This document shows positions 17,898 to 26,203 of a DNA stretch of 64,000 bases, piece after piece. Origin of the DNA: Bacillota bacterium. GTDB taxonomy: Bacteria; Bacillota; Clostridia; Lachnospirales; Lachnospiraceae. The stretch covers positions 1 through 64,000 of the forward strand of contig JAEZNB010000078.1 of assembly GCA_023441965.1 (NCBI GenBank), read 5' to 3'. How positions within the stretch are numbered: the first letter of the stretch is position 1; each line of letters begins with the position of its first letter. The notes beneath the pieces were generated by a model, which saw only the letters and a program-made list of their open reading frames with translations, had not been told where the DNA came from and did not search any database. Made by a program: the position numbers and the translations under genes.

Positions 17898-18485
17898 TTA
17901 TCTGTGATTATTTGCGATCTTTCTGAGCTTCACATTGGCAGGGATACTGATTACCTGCTGTATCGGTTTCCATACGAAGGCGGCGATGGTCAAGTCCACC
18001 ATACTGTGGATGAGACCTCCGACACCAACCAGGAGAAGGACGGATTTCACATAGCCGTTATCCAGAAATGCCGCCGGAACATTACCGCCGAAATAGAAGT
18101 AGCTTACCACCACTACCTCTGCCAGGGCATGGATCAGAGAGATGCCAAAGGAATATAAAGCTGCTGTCTTAAAGCTGTTCAGCATAGATCCGTTCTTTTT
18201 TAAGAGATAAGAACCTAAAGCTACAAAAATCAAATGGGATAAGGCCCGCAGTACGATGATCGGAATAAAGCCGGCGATCAGAAAACCAAAGGTGGTAATC
18301 ACCGCTACAGAGATCGCTACCGTGGGAGATATGAACATGGCGATAAAAATCGGCACATGACTGGCCAGAGTAAAGGAAGCCGGCCCAATCTGTATCTTGG
18401 GAAAATACATGGGTATTAATATGCCTACCGCGCAGAGCAGGGCAGCAATTGTCATTGTTTTAATTCTCTCCATTTGATTTGACAT
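17898..18485 (-). CDS. ECF transporter S component (vitamin-binding membrane subunit)
   Basis: 195-residue membrane protein with about six helices and the opening pattern of ECF S components (MERIKTMTIAALLCAVGILIP) including the small-residue AALLCA motif used to contact the T subunit. The segment ASHVPIFIAMFISP near 42-55 and VLRALSHLIFVALG near 78-91 place it in the PF12822-type group. It would bind a vitamin or precursor and work with energising subunits (EcfA, EcfA', EcfT) encoded elsewhere. The ligand is not resolved; niacin-type transporters come to mind because TGTC/GACA repeats, reminiscent of NiaR sites, flank its promoter, but this is weak. Ribosome site AGGAAGG. Confidence 0.8.
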   Translation of the reverse strand: MSNQMERIKTMTIAALLCAVGILIPMYFPKIQIGPASFTLASHVPIFIAMFISPTVAISVAVITTFGFLIAGFIPIIVLRALSHLIFVALGSYLLKKNGSMLNSFKTAALYSFGISLIHALAEVVVVSYFYFGGNVPAAFLDNGYVKSVLLLVGVGGLIHSMVDLTIAAFVWKPIQQVISIPANVKLRKIANNHR

Positions 18486-18566
18486 TCTTATCTACCTTCC
18501 TTTATAAAATTCCTTTTAGGGTTGACAGTCTATCAATCAGTCTTGTTAGCTGTCTTGTCAGCTGTA

Positions 18567-18595
18567 ATTATACAGAACCTACAGCCTCCTGTCAA
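18567..18595 (-). promoter_or_regulatory. Consensus sigma-A promoter of the ECF S-component gene, with dyad repeats
   Basis: On the minus strand: perfect TTGACA (18590-18595), 17 bases, perfect TATAAT (18567-18572). Such a strong core usually needs repression. The leader immediately downstream (18520-18566) holds repeated GACAG/CTGTC and GACTG/CAGTC elements that could be an operator. Confidence 0.8.
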
Positions 18596-18654
18596 TCGCT
18601 TTTCAGCATAAAGATTCCTGGCAAATACCCGTTTCTTTTGTGGAATTTTACATT

Positions 18655-19764
18655 TTACGCTTCAAAAGGAAATTTGATAGGAATGCCAAGCTGGTCCCTT
18701 ACCTTCAGGAATTCCTTCTGTACCTCTTCACCGATCGGTACCCCCTTATCCTTCCGTTCCAGCCATACCAGATACTCCTTCTCTCCGGCAGTATAGATCC
18801 GGTCTGAACCGGGTGCCAGCTTGGAGGCCCGAAGGCTGCGCAGGATATCACCGGTGGTCTTCTTGAAGCTGTCAAGGCCCAGAAAGGCTTCCGGATCGAT
18901 GGCGATGAAGAAGTGTCCGAGATGATAGGGTGTCTTCTCACCTTGCTCCCCGATACCGTTCAGCAGCTTCAGATAGCTTCCTGCCTGTAAGGCAGCAGAT
19001 AGAATCTCAACTACGGTTGCATAGCCATAGCCCTTGTAGCCTGCCAGCTCCTCTCCGATTCCTCCTAAGGGAGCCAGGGCAGCGGTACCGGCGGTAAGAG
19101 CAGAAAGAATCTCCTTACTGTCTGTCATGGCGGTACCGTCTTCGCCGATCACCATACCCTCCGGGGTGGCTTGTCCGGTCCGGGCATAATACTCAATCTT
19201 ACCTCTTTGCGTGATACTGGTGGCACAATCCAGAATAAAGGGGAAGTCCTCATCCGTAGGCATACCAAAGGTCAGAGGATTGGTTCCCAGCATATTTTCT
19301 ACACCGAAGGTGGGTGCGATGGATGGGCGGGCATTGGTCCCGGTGATACCGATTAAGCCTTCCTTTATCGCCATAGAAGCATAATAGCCTGCGATGCCGT
19401 AATGGGTGGAAGAACGGGCTGCCACCATACCCATACCATATTTCTTAGCCTTATCGATGGCCATCTGCATGGCTTTATAGCCTACTACCATGCCCATCCC
19501 ATCATGACCGTCCACAACAGCGGTCGTGGCTGTTTCCTTTAAAATTTCAAATTCGGTAACAGGCTTCTGGATGCCTGCCAGGATACGATCCACATAGATC
19601 GCCTTAAATCTGTTGCATCCGTGGCTTTCAATTCCCCTCCGGTCACTTTCCATCAGTACATCAGCGCAGAGGGCGGCTTCCTCTGATGGAACTCCCAATT
19701 TTTCAAATACGGCGGTCATAAAATCTCCGATCAGCTTCCAGGGCAGATAAGGCCTTGTTTCCAT
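18655..19764 (-). CDS. Ldh_2-family NAD(P)-dependent malate/lactate/ureidoglycolate-type dehydrogenase
   Basis: 369 residues of the malate/L-sulfolactate dehydrogenase fold, distinct from classical Rossmann LDH. Features in order: SDRRGIESHGCNRF near 42-55, DGHDGMGMVVGYKAM near 88-102, ARSSTHYGIAGYYA near 116-129 (catalytic-type His), NARPSIAPTFG and MLGTNPLTFGMP near 145-170, and EELAGYKGYGYATVVEIL near 240. It reduces or oxidises a 2-hydroxy acid; the substrate cannot be read from sequence. ATG at 19764 is used because GGAGG precedes it by 8 bases; the upstream TTG overlaps that site. It is a single gene, upstream of but not clearly co-transcribed with the ECF gene. Confidence 0.85.
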   Translation of the reverse strand: METRPYLPWKLIGDFMTAVFEKLGVPSEEAALCADVLMESDRRGIESHGCNRFKAIYVDRILAGIQKPVTEFEILKETATTAVVDGHDGMGMVVGYKAMQMAIDKAKKYGMGMVAARSSTHYGIAGYYASMAIKEGLIGITGTNARPSIAPTFGVENMLGTNPLTFGMPTDEDFPFILDCATSITQRGKIEYYARTGQATPEGMVIGEDGTAMTDSKEILSALTAGTAALAPLGGIGEELAGYKGYGYATVVEILSAALQAGSYLKLLNGIGEQGEKTPYHLGHFFIAIDPEAFLGLDSFKKTTGDILRSLRASKLAPGSDRIYTAGEKEYLVWLERKDKGVPIGEEVQKEFLKVRDQLGIPIKFPFEA

Positions 19765-19880
19765 AGGACAATCCTCCAATAATTATTTATAGTTTTTACC
19801 ATTTTAACATAATATTCCCATCTGTGTACACAGTAAGATAGAAAGATTTCACTACCCACAATATTACAGGGAGGAACAGC

Positions 19881-19909
19881 TTGCCCGTCTATCGGATTAC
19901 TCTTATAAT
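19881..19909 (+). promoter_or_regulatory. Probable promoter of the DNA glycosylase gene
   Basis: TTGCCC (19881-19886), 17 bases, TATAAT (19904-19909), 59 bases before the start codon. Confidence 0.55.
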
Positions 19910-19968
19910 GAAAGCTGGAGAAAGTTTTACGACAGGTCATTTGTACATAGAGCAAAGGAGCAGCACAC

Positions 19969-20838
19969 ATGATACTGAAAACAAAGAATCTGAATATCAG
20001 ACAGATTGCGGAATCGGGACAGTGCTTCCGAATGAATCCTATAGAGCAGGGGGGTTACTCCCTGATTGCTTACGGAAGCTATCTCACAGTCAGGCAGCCG
20101 GAGGAGGACATCCTGGAGCTGGAATGTTCGGAGGAGGACTACCGGGCTGTTTGGAAGGATTATTTTCATATGGAATATGACTATGGAAGTATCGTGAGCA
20201 GATTAGAGCAAGGACCCGATATTTTTATACGAAATGCAGTGCAGTATGGAAGAGGAATCCGTATCCTGAAACAGGAGCCCTTCGAGATGCTGATCAGCTT
20301 TATCATATCCCAGAATAAGAACATACCCGCGATAAAGACCTGTATTGAAAGGCTCTGTGAGAAGTATGGAGACCAAGGGATGGACCGGACTACAGGAGTA
20401 AGGTATTATTCCTTTCCGACAGCGGACCGATTGGCAGAAGCGAGCAAGGAGGACTTAAGACAGCTGAAGCTGGGCTACAGGGACAGCTATATACTGAGTG
20501 CTGCCAGGGCAGTGGCCGAAGGCACAGTCAGACTGGAGGAGCTGAAGACCGTCAGTCATGAGGAGGCAGTTAAGACCTTATGCACCATTCACGGTGTGGG
20601 TGTCAAGGTGGCAACCTGTGTGTCCCTATATGGCCTGCAGCATATCGAAGCCTTTCCGGTGGATGTCTGGATCCGGAGAATCCTGTCAGAGGTATACGGT
20701 GACAGCTTTGATACGGCACCCTATCGGGATTACGCCGGAATCCTTCAGCAATATATGTTCTACTATATCAGAAGCCTGAAGGAGGGCGGCAAGGCTCCTC
20801 GGTCTAAGAAGGAAGTGCAGACCGAGCCAGGCAGTTAA
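19969..20838 (+). CDS. OGG1-type 8-oxoguanine DNA glycosylase/AP lyase
   Basis: 289-residue base-excision repair enzyme. An N-terminal OGG_N-like beta domain (1-100, with FRMNPIEQGGYSLIAYG) precedes a helix-hairpin-helix GPD domain. The hairpin HGVGVKVATC holds the predicted catalytic Lys213, and FPVDVW holds Asp232, matching the Lys and Asp pair of OGG1. QNKNIPAIKTCIERLCEKYG near 125 is typical of the family. A few lysines at the C terminus form a basic tail. Ribosome site AAAGGAG at 19952-19958. It stands alone. Confidence 0.88.
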   Translation: MILKTKNLNIRQIAESGQCFRMNPIEQGGYSLIAYGSYLTVRQPEEDILELECSEEDYRAVWKDYFHMEYDYGSIVSRLEQGPDIFIRNAVQYGRGIRILKQEPFEMLISFIISQNKNIPAIKTCIERLCEKYGDQGMDRTTGVRYYSFPTADRLAEASKEDLRQLKLGYRDSYILSAARAVAEGTVRLEELKTVSHEEAVKTLCTIHGVGVKVATCVSLYGLQHIEAFPVDVWIRRILSEVYGDSFDTAPYRDYAGILQQYMFYYIRSLKEGGKAPRSKKEVQTEPGS

Positions 20839-20985
20839 TGATAAATTTACAAAATACATAAGTACAAATAACATAAATGCAAAATTGAATTAAGTTTGGA
20901 GGATGACCCAGTTAATTACAAGGTTCCTGCGATATGGATTCATGCCAAAAGTATATAAGCGGGTAGCATCGGGAAAAATAATGCC

Positions 20986-21006
20986 GAGAATCTATATTCT
21001 CTTTTT
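20986..21006 (+). terminator. Weak terminator-like hairpin upstream of the small coiled-coil gene
   Basis: GAGAAT (20986-20991), loop CTAT, ATTCTC (20996-21001), then five T. It lies 150 bases after the glycosylase gene; the stem is short. Nothing else is recognised between 20839 and 21101. Confidence 0.35.
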
Positions 21007-21101
21007 ATCATGACCACGCAGCAGGTACTAGGAGAAAGTGTGAGCTACTGCAAACTTACACAAGGACTGACTGCCTTGAAGCGGCATCACAGGAGGTTTG
21101 T

Positions 21102-21476
21102 ATGAATAAGGGAAACAGCAGGGACAACAGGAGTTTAGAAAATGAACGCCGGGTTGAACATCTCTGTAATCTGGTAGAAAAGAAGACCAGAACAGAACGC
21201 CATCTCAAGGAGCATTCGGATATTTCTTCTTCCCCCGGAAATATTGAGCATGCAAAGGAGCTGCAAAGGGAGCGCGAGCAGGAGATCGAAAACCTGAAGG
21301 ACATTCTTTCCCATGGAGAAAATGCAAAAAACCGCCAGTATGAGAACACCCAGAAACGGTTCCTGTATACGGAAGGATATCTGAATCACAATGCCGGCCG
21401 CATGGAGGAAGAAGCCTTTCAAAATGCTAAGAGGAGACAGGAGAACCGCAAGGATCAGCTGGATAGCATGAGATAA
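21102..21476 (+). CDS. Small hydrophilic coiled-coil protein, unknown function
   Basis: 124 residues, strongly charged, no hydrophobic segment or signal peptide. Most of the length is predicted helical with heptad-like spacing (LENERRVEHLCNLVEKK, AKELQREREQEIENLKDIL, then Gln/Arg-rich tail). A good ribosome site (AGGAGG at 21091-21096) and a strong terminator behind it support a real gene. I do not recognise a family. Codon use matches neighbours. Confidence 0.65.
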   Translation: MNKGNSRDNRSLENERRVEHLCNLVEKKTRTERHLKEHSDISSSPGNIEHAKELQREREQEIENLKDILSHGENAKNRQYENTQKRFLYTEGYLNHNAGRMEEEAFQNAKRRQENRKDQLDSMR

Positions 21477-21510
21477 TTCCAGGGTCTGAACCTAAGAGGG
21501 ATCGCTTTAG

Positions 21511-21551
21511 ATAACCGGAACAGTATGGCAGCAGAATACTGTTCCGGTTAT
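21511..21551 (+). terminator. Long perfect hairpin after the small coiled-coil gene
   Basis: Perfect 16-bp stem (21511-21526 with 21536-21551) and 9-base loop. The 3' flank TGTGTTTGC is only moderately T-rich. Confidence 0.7.
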
Positions 21552-21633
21552 TGTGTTTGCAATAAAATAAACCACCAGCTTCGCTCATTGTGAGAGGGCT
21601 CTTCCGGGTGAAAAACCCGTGCAGGAAAAAATA

Positions 21634-22959
21634 TTAAGGTGTCAGCCGTTTGATATCCCTGGGAAAGAGGGTGGAACAGCGGACATTACTTTGATTTAAG
21701 AGTCTGCTGGTAAAGCGCTCCAGGCCCAGACCCAGACCTCCGTGGGGTGGTATACCGTACTTATGGAGCATGAGATAGCTGTCAAAGGCAGCGGGGTCCA
21801 TGCCCCTGTCAAGGAGCTTCTGAACCTGTTTTTTGTAGTCATGGATTCTTTGCCCTCCGGTGGTAATCTCCAGGCTCCGAAAGAGCAGATCGAAGCTTAG
21901 GGTTTCCTCCGGGTTTTCCGGATCCTCCATGGCATAGAAGGGACGCTTCTTCGTCGGATAATGGGTAATAAATACAAACTCACTGCCACTTCTCTTCCGT
22001 ATGATTTCATATAGAAGCTTCTCCTCTTCCGGTTCAAAATCAAGCAGATCCGTAATCTCCCTCCCATATTCCTCGGAAATCATTCTTTTTGCTTCATGAA
22101 AGCGGATAACCGGTATGTGGTCAGCAGAGGGCAGGGTAACCTGACATAGGTTCAGCTCATAGGCATATTCCTCCTTTAGAAGCTGAAGTGTAAATTGAAG
22201 CATAGCGGTCTCCAGCTCCATCAGCTCCGTAAAGTCCTGCAGATAACCCATTTCCAGGTCGACGCTGGTATACTCGTTCAGATGCCTGGAGGTATCGTGC
22301 TTCTCCGCACGGAAAACAGGGGCGATTTCGTATACCCTTTCATAAACACCCACCATCATCTGCTTATAAAACTGGGGGCTCTGAGCCAGATATGCTTCTT
22401 TGCCGAAGTAGTCCAAACGAAAGATATTGGCGCCTCCCTCCGCTCCGGAGAAGACGATTTTCGGAGAATGGATCTCCGTAAAGCCCTTCTCTGCCAGAAA
22501 GGAGCGGAAGCCTCTGCAGATTCCCTCCTGCAGCCGAAAAATTGCCCTTTCCTTCTCATTTCGCAGGGTCAAGGGCCGATAATCCAGGAGGGTTTCCAGG
22601 GAAGTCTCCACAAGCTTGTTGTTAATGACCACCGGCAGGTCTTCAGCGGGACCGGATAGTACTTCCACCTGCTTTAGCAGGATCTCATAGCCTGACTTGG
22701 ACCGCTCCTCCGCAACCACCTCTCCGATGACGATCACGCAGGCCTCTTCCTTCAGGGCAGTGATTGGAAAGAGAGCGGATTCTTCGCTGTAGATACATTG
22801 CAGAAGGCCCCTTCTCATACGCAGCAGCACAAAGGCAAAACCGCTCATCTGCCTGATCTTATATACAGAACCCTGAAGCCTTACAGTCTCACCGATCCTC
22901 CGCGACAGGTCCGTAAGATCAAGGGTATTAGAATGAATATTACCTTGGATATAGTTCAT
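21634..22959 (-). CDS. aspS: Archaeal/eukaryal-type aspartyl-tRNA synthetase (class II)
   Basis: 441 residues, much shorter than bacterial AspRS (about 590) because the GAD insertion is missing. An N-terminal OB-fold anticodon-binding domain (about 15-110) precedes the class II core: motif 1 region FLAEKGFTEIHSPKI, flipping-loop SGAEGGANIF, SPQFYKQMM, motif 2 FRAEKHDTSRHLNEYTSVD and motif 3 GLGLGLERF. Enzymes of this type often charge both tRNA-Asp and tRNA-Asn and work with GatCAB. ATG 22959 is chosen over 22965 because AGGAG is 7 bases before it. A second, bacterial-type AspRS elsewhere is possible; the sequence here cannot tell. Confidence 0.9.
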   Translation of the reverse strand: MNYIQGNIHSNTLDLTDLSRRIGETVRLQGSVYKIRQMSGFAFVLLRMRRGLLQCIYSEESALFPITALKEEACVIVIGEVVAEERSKSGYEILLKQVEVLSGPAEDLPVVINNKLVETSLETLLDYRPLTLRNEKERAIFRLQEGICRGFRSFLAEKGFTEIHSPKIVFSGAEGGANIFRLDYFGKEAYLAQSPQFYKQMMVGVYERVYEIAPVFRAEKHDTSRHLNEYTSVDLEMGYLQDFTELMELETAMLQFTLQLLKEEYAYELNLCQVTLPSADHIPVIRFHEAKRMISEEYGREITDLLDFEPEEEKLLYEIIRKRSGSEFVFITHYPTKKRPFYAMEDPENPEETLSFDLLFRSLEITTGGQRIHDYKKQVQKLLDRGMDPAAFDSYLMLHKYGIPPHGGLGLGLERFTSRLLNQSNVRCSTLFPRDIKRLTP

Positions 22960-23031
22960 ATGCATGCTCCTTTCAAGGATTTCCTATAGGATATCGTTAT
23001 TTAAGATATTCAGTTGTCACTTTTTTCGGTT

Positions 23032-23061
23032 ATAATAAACGATTCACTGATTCACGATCAA
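23032..23061 (-). promoter_or_regulatory. Probable promoter of the AspRS gene
   Basis: On the minus strand: TTGATC (23056-23061), 18 bases, TATTAT (23032-23037), 72 bases before the chosen start. No T-box sequence is present in the leader. Confidence 0.5.
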
Positions 23062-23152
23062 GAGAATTTTACTGTACAATATCGTACCGGACATCATCCA
23101 TATGTCCCATCCTATCACAACCTTTCTCCCTCTGAGCTTAATCATAGGCAAT

Positions 23153-23340
23153 AAAAAACCACATAGGAATATGACGAGTATACTCCCATGTGGCTTTGTA
23201 TTTTTATCCTGCATAAGTCCACATAGGCACAAGACGGATAGCGCCTGCACCTATGGTTCCATAGCTGCAAGCGCTGTCAATCATTGTCCCTATCTGTGGT
23301 GAATGTAAGGTGTCTCATAAGATCCCAGCCTTTGATATTT
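23153..23340 (-). ncRNA. Candidate structured small RNA, about 190 nt (6S-like size and shape)
   Basis: A minus-strand transcription unit with no protein gene: a TTGACA promoter at 23347-23375, then about 190 bases ending in a rho-independent terminator (CCACAT/ATGTGG stem at 23159-23193, six T on the RNA strand at 23158-23153). The transcript folds into a long rod: CCACAGATAGG pairs with CCTATGTGG, GACAA with TTGTG, an internal bubble, then an AGCGC...GGCGCT stem capped by CTATGG/CCATAG. A rod with a central bubble and this length recalls 6S RNA, but I cannot confirm the family; SRP, tmRNA and T-box signatures are absent. It is separate from aspS, which has its own promoter. Confidence 0.55.
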
Positions 23341-23346
23341 TTATCC

Positions 23347-23375
23347 AGATTATCACAGATTCACATAATTGTCAA
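23347..23375 (-). promoter_or_regulatory. Promoter of the candidate small RNA
   Basis: On the minus strand: perfect TTGACA (23370-23375), 17 bases, TAATCT (23347-23352). Start expected near 23340. Confidence 0.6.
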
Positions 23376-23428
23376 ATGTATTATATTATCATTTTCAGGC
23401 AGCATCTTAGCTTTCTGGCCCAGGGATA

Positions 23429-23457
23429 TTGTCTTCTGATTTACCCTTCGTTATAAT
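23429..23457 (+). promoter_or_regulatory. Probable promoter of the SDR gene
   Basis: TTGTCT (23429-23434), 17 bases, perfect TATAAT (23452-23457); the leader to the start codon is about 120 bases and shows no known riboswitch. Confidence 0.6.
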
Positions 23458-23585
23458 CAAAAAAGAAAGAGGCCGGATGCTGACCGGACAATACAGGTCG
23501 GAATATGTTTTACGATGTTTGGAAGAATAGATGGTGAAGCGTATAGATTGCTTAAGAGAAGGAACATAACAGGAGGTAGAGGATT

Positions 23586-24320
23586 ATGACAAATGTGAAG
23601 GGGAAATGGGCATTGATTACGGGTGCCAGCAGAGGTGTCGGCTATCATATTGCCATCGAGATGGCCAAACGGGGCTGTAATCTGGTGCTGCATTCCAGAA
23701 GTATCACCCATACAGAGAAGGTTCTGGAGGAAGTAAAGAAAACAGGGGTCAAGGCCTACGCTGTACAGGCCGAGCTATCCGATCTGACGGCAGTGAACAG
23801 GATGTTGGATGAAATCGAAGAGAAGGGCACCCATATCGATCTCCTATTTAATGATGCGGCTGTTCAGATTGCTTACAGACACGAGTATTTTAAGACACCG
23901 GCAGAGGATTTTACCCAGAGCTTTCTAATCAATACAATCGCCCCGGCCATGATCTGCTATCGTCTGATTCCGAAGATGGTAGAGAAGGGCTTCGGAAGAG
24001 TCATCAATACGACCAGTGGTATCAGGAATGAGCCGGAGCAGGCAGGCTATTCCGCCAGTAAGGCTGCCCTGGATAAATTCACGAAGGATCTGGGCTCTAG
24101 GCTGGAGGGCAGTAATGTAATGATCAATCTGGCAGATCCCGGCTGGTGCAGGACAGATCTTGGTGGACCTCATGCGCCGAATTCCGTGGAAAGCAGTATA
24201 CCCGGAATGCTGGTCGGAGCCTTCCTGGATGATAAGCGGAGCGGAAGATGGATTTCTGCTCAGGACTATACCGGTCTGACCCTTGAGGAGGCTGTGAAAA
24301 AAGCGCAGACGATGGACTAG
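23586..24320 (+). CDS. Short-chain dehydrogenase/reductase (SDR)
   Basis: 244-residue classical SDR. Cofactor motif TGASRGVG at 12-19 with basic HSR near 36-38 suggests NADP(H). The usual NNAG appears as NDAA near 89-92, and the catalytic set is Ser in TTSGIRN (about 144), Tyr155 and Lys159 in YSASK. PGWCRTDLGG near 180 is the typical substrate-loop start. The substrate is unknown; SDRs of this subgroup reduce carbonyls. AGGAGG at 23571-23576 is the ribosome site. It is a single-gene unit, convergent with the thioesterase gene 40 bases away. Confidence 0.88.
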   Translation: MTNVKGKWALITGASRGVGYHIAIEMAKRGCNLVLHSRSITHTEKVLEEVKKTGVKAYAVQAELSDLTAVNRMLDEIEEKGTHIDLLFNDAAVQIAYRHEYFKTPAEDFTQSFLINTIAPAMICYRLIPKMVEKGFGRVINTTSGIRNEPEQAGYSASKAALDKFTKDLGSRLEGSNVMINLADPGWCRTDLGGPHAPNSVESSIPGMLVGAFLDDKRSGRWISAQDYTGLTLEEAVKKAQTMD

Positions 24321-24360
24321 TCATGGTTGTTTCAGAACAGTGCTCCGGCGGTATACTAGC

Positions 24361-24831
24361 TTAATACCCTTCCTTCCTGCGCTTATGGCGAAGGGTGCGG
24401 CGTTTTTTGCCCGCTTCCCATTCAGCGCGCTCGGCTTCGGTTTCCAACAGGAGGCGGGGAACCTCAGTGGGATTTCCTGCCTCATCCAGAGCTACCAGAA
24501 CCAGATATGCGCGGTTGACCACCTTACGGACTCCCCGCAAATCCTCAACATAGGTATCAACCCTCACCTCCATGGAGGTCTTCCCTACATAGGTGATGCG
24601 TCCGATCAGGACCAGGGTATTATTGATATAGGCACCGGCCTTAAACTGTAGATTATCTATAGCTGCGGTGGTGACATTACAACCGGAATGACGTCTTGCT
24701 ACTACTGCGGCCACCACATCAATCCATTCCACCAGTTGGCCGCCAAAAAGACGGTCCTGGCCATTGATATGGGTTGGCATCAAAATCTGCACCTGTTCTG
24801 TCAGTGAATCTGCAATCCGTTTTGCTTCCAT
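24361..24831 (-). CDS. Hotdog-fold acyl-CoA thioesterase (YkhA/YciA-like)
   Basis: 156 residues with the hotdog fold of acyl-CoA hydrolases. The conserved start THINGQDRLFGGQLVEWID (about 20-38) carries the Asn-Gly and Gly-Gly-Gln-Leu elements followed by the helix with the catalytic-type Asp; AIDNLQFKAGAYINNTLVLIGRITYVG (two strands) follows. The C terminus is very basic (KKRRTLRHKRRK). It probably hydrolyses medium or long acyl-CoA in the cytoplasm. It has its own promoter on the minus strand. Confidence 0.88.
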   Translation of the reverse strand: MEAKRIADSLTEQVQILMPTHINGQDRLFGGQLVEWIDVVAAVVARRHSGCNVTTAAIDNLQFKAGAYINNTLVLIGRITYVGKTSMEVRVDTYVEDLRGVRKVVNRAYLVLVALDEAGNPTEVPRLLLETEAERAEWEAGKKRRTLRHKRRKEGY

Positions 24832-24890
24832 AGCTTTTGTATCCTTTCCTTTATTCAGAATGAAATTATCTTAATATTTAGGGTATCCTA

Positions 24891-24919
24891 ATTTTATACC
24901 TTTCCATCATAATTAGCAA
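24891..24919 (-). promoter_or_regulatory. Probable promoter of the thioesterase gene
   Basis: On the minus strand: TTGCTA (24914-24919), 17 bases, TAAAAT (24891-24896). Confidence 0.45.
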
Positions 24920-24985
24920 GGACTTGTGTCAGGGATAATATTACCTCAGGGGAGTGTATCAATTGGATATTTTAGAAAAAATATC

Positions 24986-25013
24986 TTTTCAAACAGTAAT
25001 TATATGGTATAAT
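24986..25013 (+). promoter_or_regulatory. Promoter of the aldolase gene (extended -10)
   Basis: TTTTCA (24986-24991), 16 bases, TATAAT (25008-25013) preceded by TGG, an extended -10. A perfect palindrome GAGCATGCTC (25019-25028) covers the expected start point and may be an operator. The leader is about 110 bases. Confidence 0.65.
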
Positions 25014-25130
25014 ATATGGAGCATGCTCACAGTGGACCCTTATGGTAACCTTTCCCTCACAATCCTCAACGGAAGAAAGTACTGGTCTGACTGTCATGAA
25101 TATTTAACGAAACGAAAGGAATGATAAGAG

Positions 25131-26069
25131 ATGGCATTAGTAACAACAAAAGAAATGTTTCAGAAGGCATATGCCGGCGGCTATGCAATCGGTGCTTTTA
25201 ATGTGAACAACATGGAAATCGTTCAGGGTATCACAGAAGCAGCGAAGGAAGAAAACGCTCCCGTTATCTTACAGGTATCCGCAGGTGCAAGAAAGTATGC
25301 TAAGCATAATTATCTCGTGAAATTAGTTGAAGCTGCTCTGTTAGAGACCGATCTTCCGATTGCACTTCACCTGGATCATGGCGAGGATTTTGAAATCTGT
25401 AAATCCTGTATCGATGGTGGTTTCACCTCTGTTATGATCGACGGCTCCAAGCACAGCTTTGAAGATAATATCGCATTAACCAAGAAGGTTGTTGAATACG
25501 CCCACGCTCATGGTTGTGTGGTAGAGGGTGAGTTAGGTAAATTAGCTGGTATCGAGGATGATGTAAACGTATCTGATGCAGATGCCTCCTTTACCAGACC
25601 TGAAGAGGTAGAAGAGTTCGTAAGCCGTACCGGTGTTGACTCCCTTGCAATCGCAATCGGAACCAGCCATGGTGCCTTCAAGTTCAAGCCCGGCCAGAAG
25701 CCACAGCTGCGTTTTGATATTCTGGAAGAGGTAGGCAGAAGACTGCCGAACTTCCCGATCGTATTACATGGTGCATCCTCCGTATCTCAGGAATATGTAG
25801 AGATCATCCGCAATAACGGCGGTAAGTTAGACGATGCCATCGGTATTCCCGAGGATATGTTAAGACAGGCAGCGAAGATGGCTGTATGTAAGATCAATAT
25901 CGATTCCGATTTAAGACTTGCTTTCACCGCAGGTGTAAGACAGCACATCATGAACAATCCGAGCCACTTCGATCCCAGACAGTTCCTGTCTCCGGGCAGA
26001 GACTTCGTAAAGGCTCTTGTAAAGCATAAGATCACCGAAGTACTTGGCTGCTCAGGCGCTGCGAAGTAA
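25131..26069 (+). CDS. fba: Class II fructose-1,6-bisphosphate aldolase
   Basis: 312-residue Zn-dependent aldolase of glycolysis/gluconeogenesis. Conserved features: GAFNVNNMEI near 21-30, LHLDHGEDFE with catalytic-type Asp82 and Zn ligand His83, VEGELGKLAG near 138 (Glu), GTSHGAFKF near 182 (Zn ligand His) and LHGASSVS near 215 (third Zn His, then phosphate-binding loop). Length and motif order are typical of the Clostridia form. It is a single-gene unit with its own promoter and terminator. Codon use is strongly biased, as expected for a highly expressed gene. Confidence 0.96.
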   Translation: MALVTTKEMFQKAYAGGYAIGAFNVNNMEIVQGITEAAKEENAPVILQVSAGARKYAKHNYLVKLVEAALLETDLPIALHLDHGEDFEICKSCIDGGFTSVMIDGSKHSFEDNIALTKKVVEYAHAHGCVVEGELGKLAGIEDDVNVSDADASFTRPEEVEEFVSRTGVDSLAIAIGTSHGAFKFKPGQKPQLRFDILEEVGRRLPNFPIVLHGASSVSQEYVEIIRNNGGKLDDAIGIPEDMLRQAAKMAVCKINIDSDLRLAFTAGVRQHIMNNPSHFDPRQFLSPGRDFVKALVKHKITEVLGCSGAAK

Positions 26070-26139
26070 GAACGATAACTTCCTTTAAGAAGAATATTCG
26101 AACAGAACCAGAAAAACTTATAGCAAAAAATAAAGAGTA

Positions 26140-26180
26140 ACCGGGGTAGTATCAAAGCAAGATACCACCCCGGTCTTTTC
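26140..26180 (+). terminator. Intrinsic terminator after fba
   Basis: 14-bp stem with one mismatch (26140-26153 with 26161-26174), 7-base loop, then TCTTTTC. Confidence 0.85.
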
Positions 26181-26203
26181 ATATCCACATCAACTCCTCT
26201 AAC

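Noticed and set aside
22960..23061. T-box or other tRNA-responsive leader of aspS
   Set aside because: No GGGUGGNACCGCG-type sequence, and the aspS promoter lies downstream of the structured RNA and its terminator.
23044..23250. 68-residue minus-strand open frame
   Set aside because: It overlaps the terminator of the small RNA and the aspS promoter, with no ribosome site.
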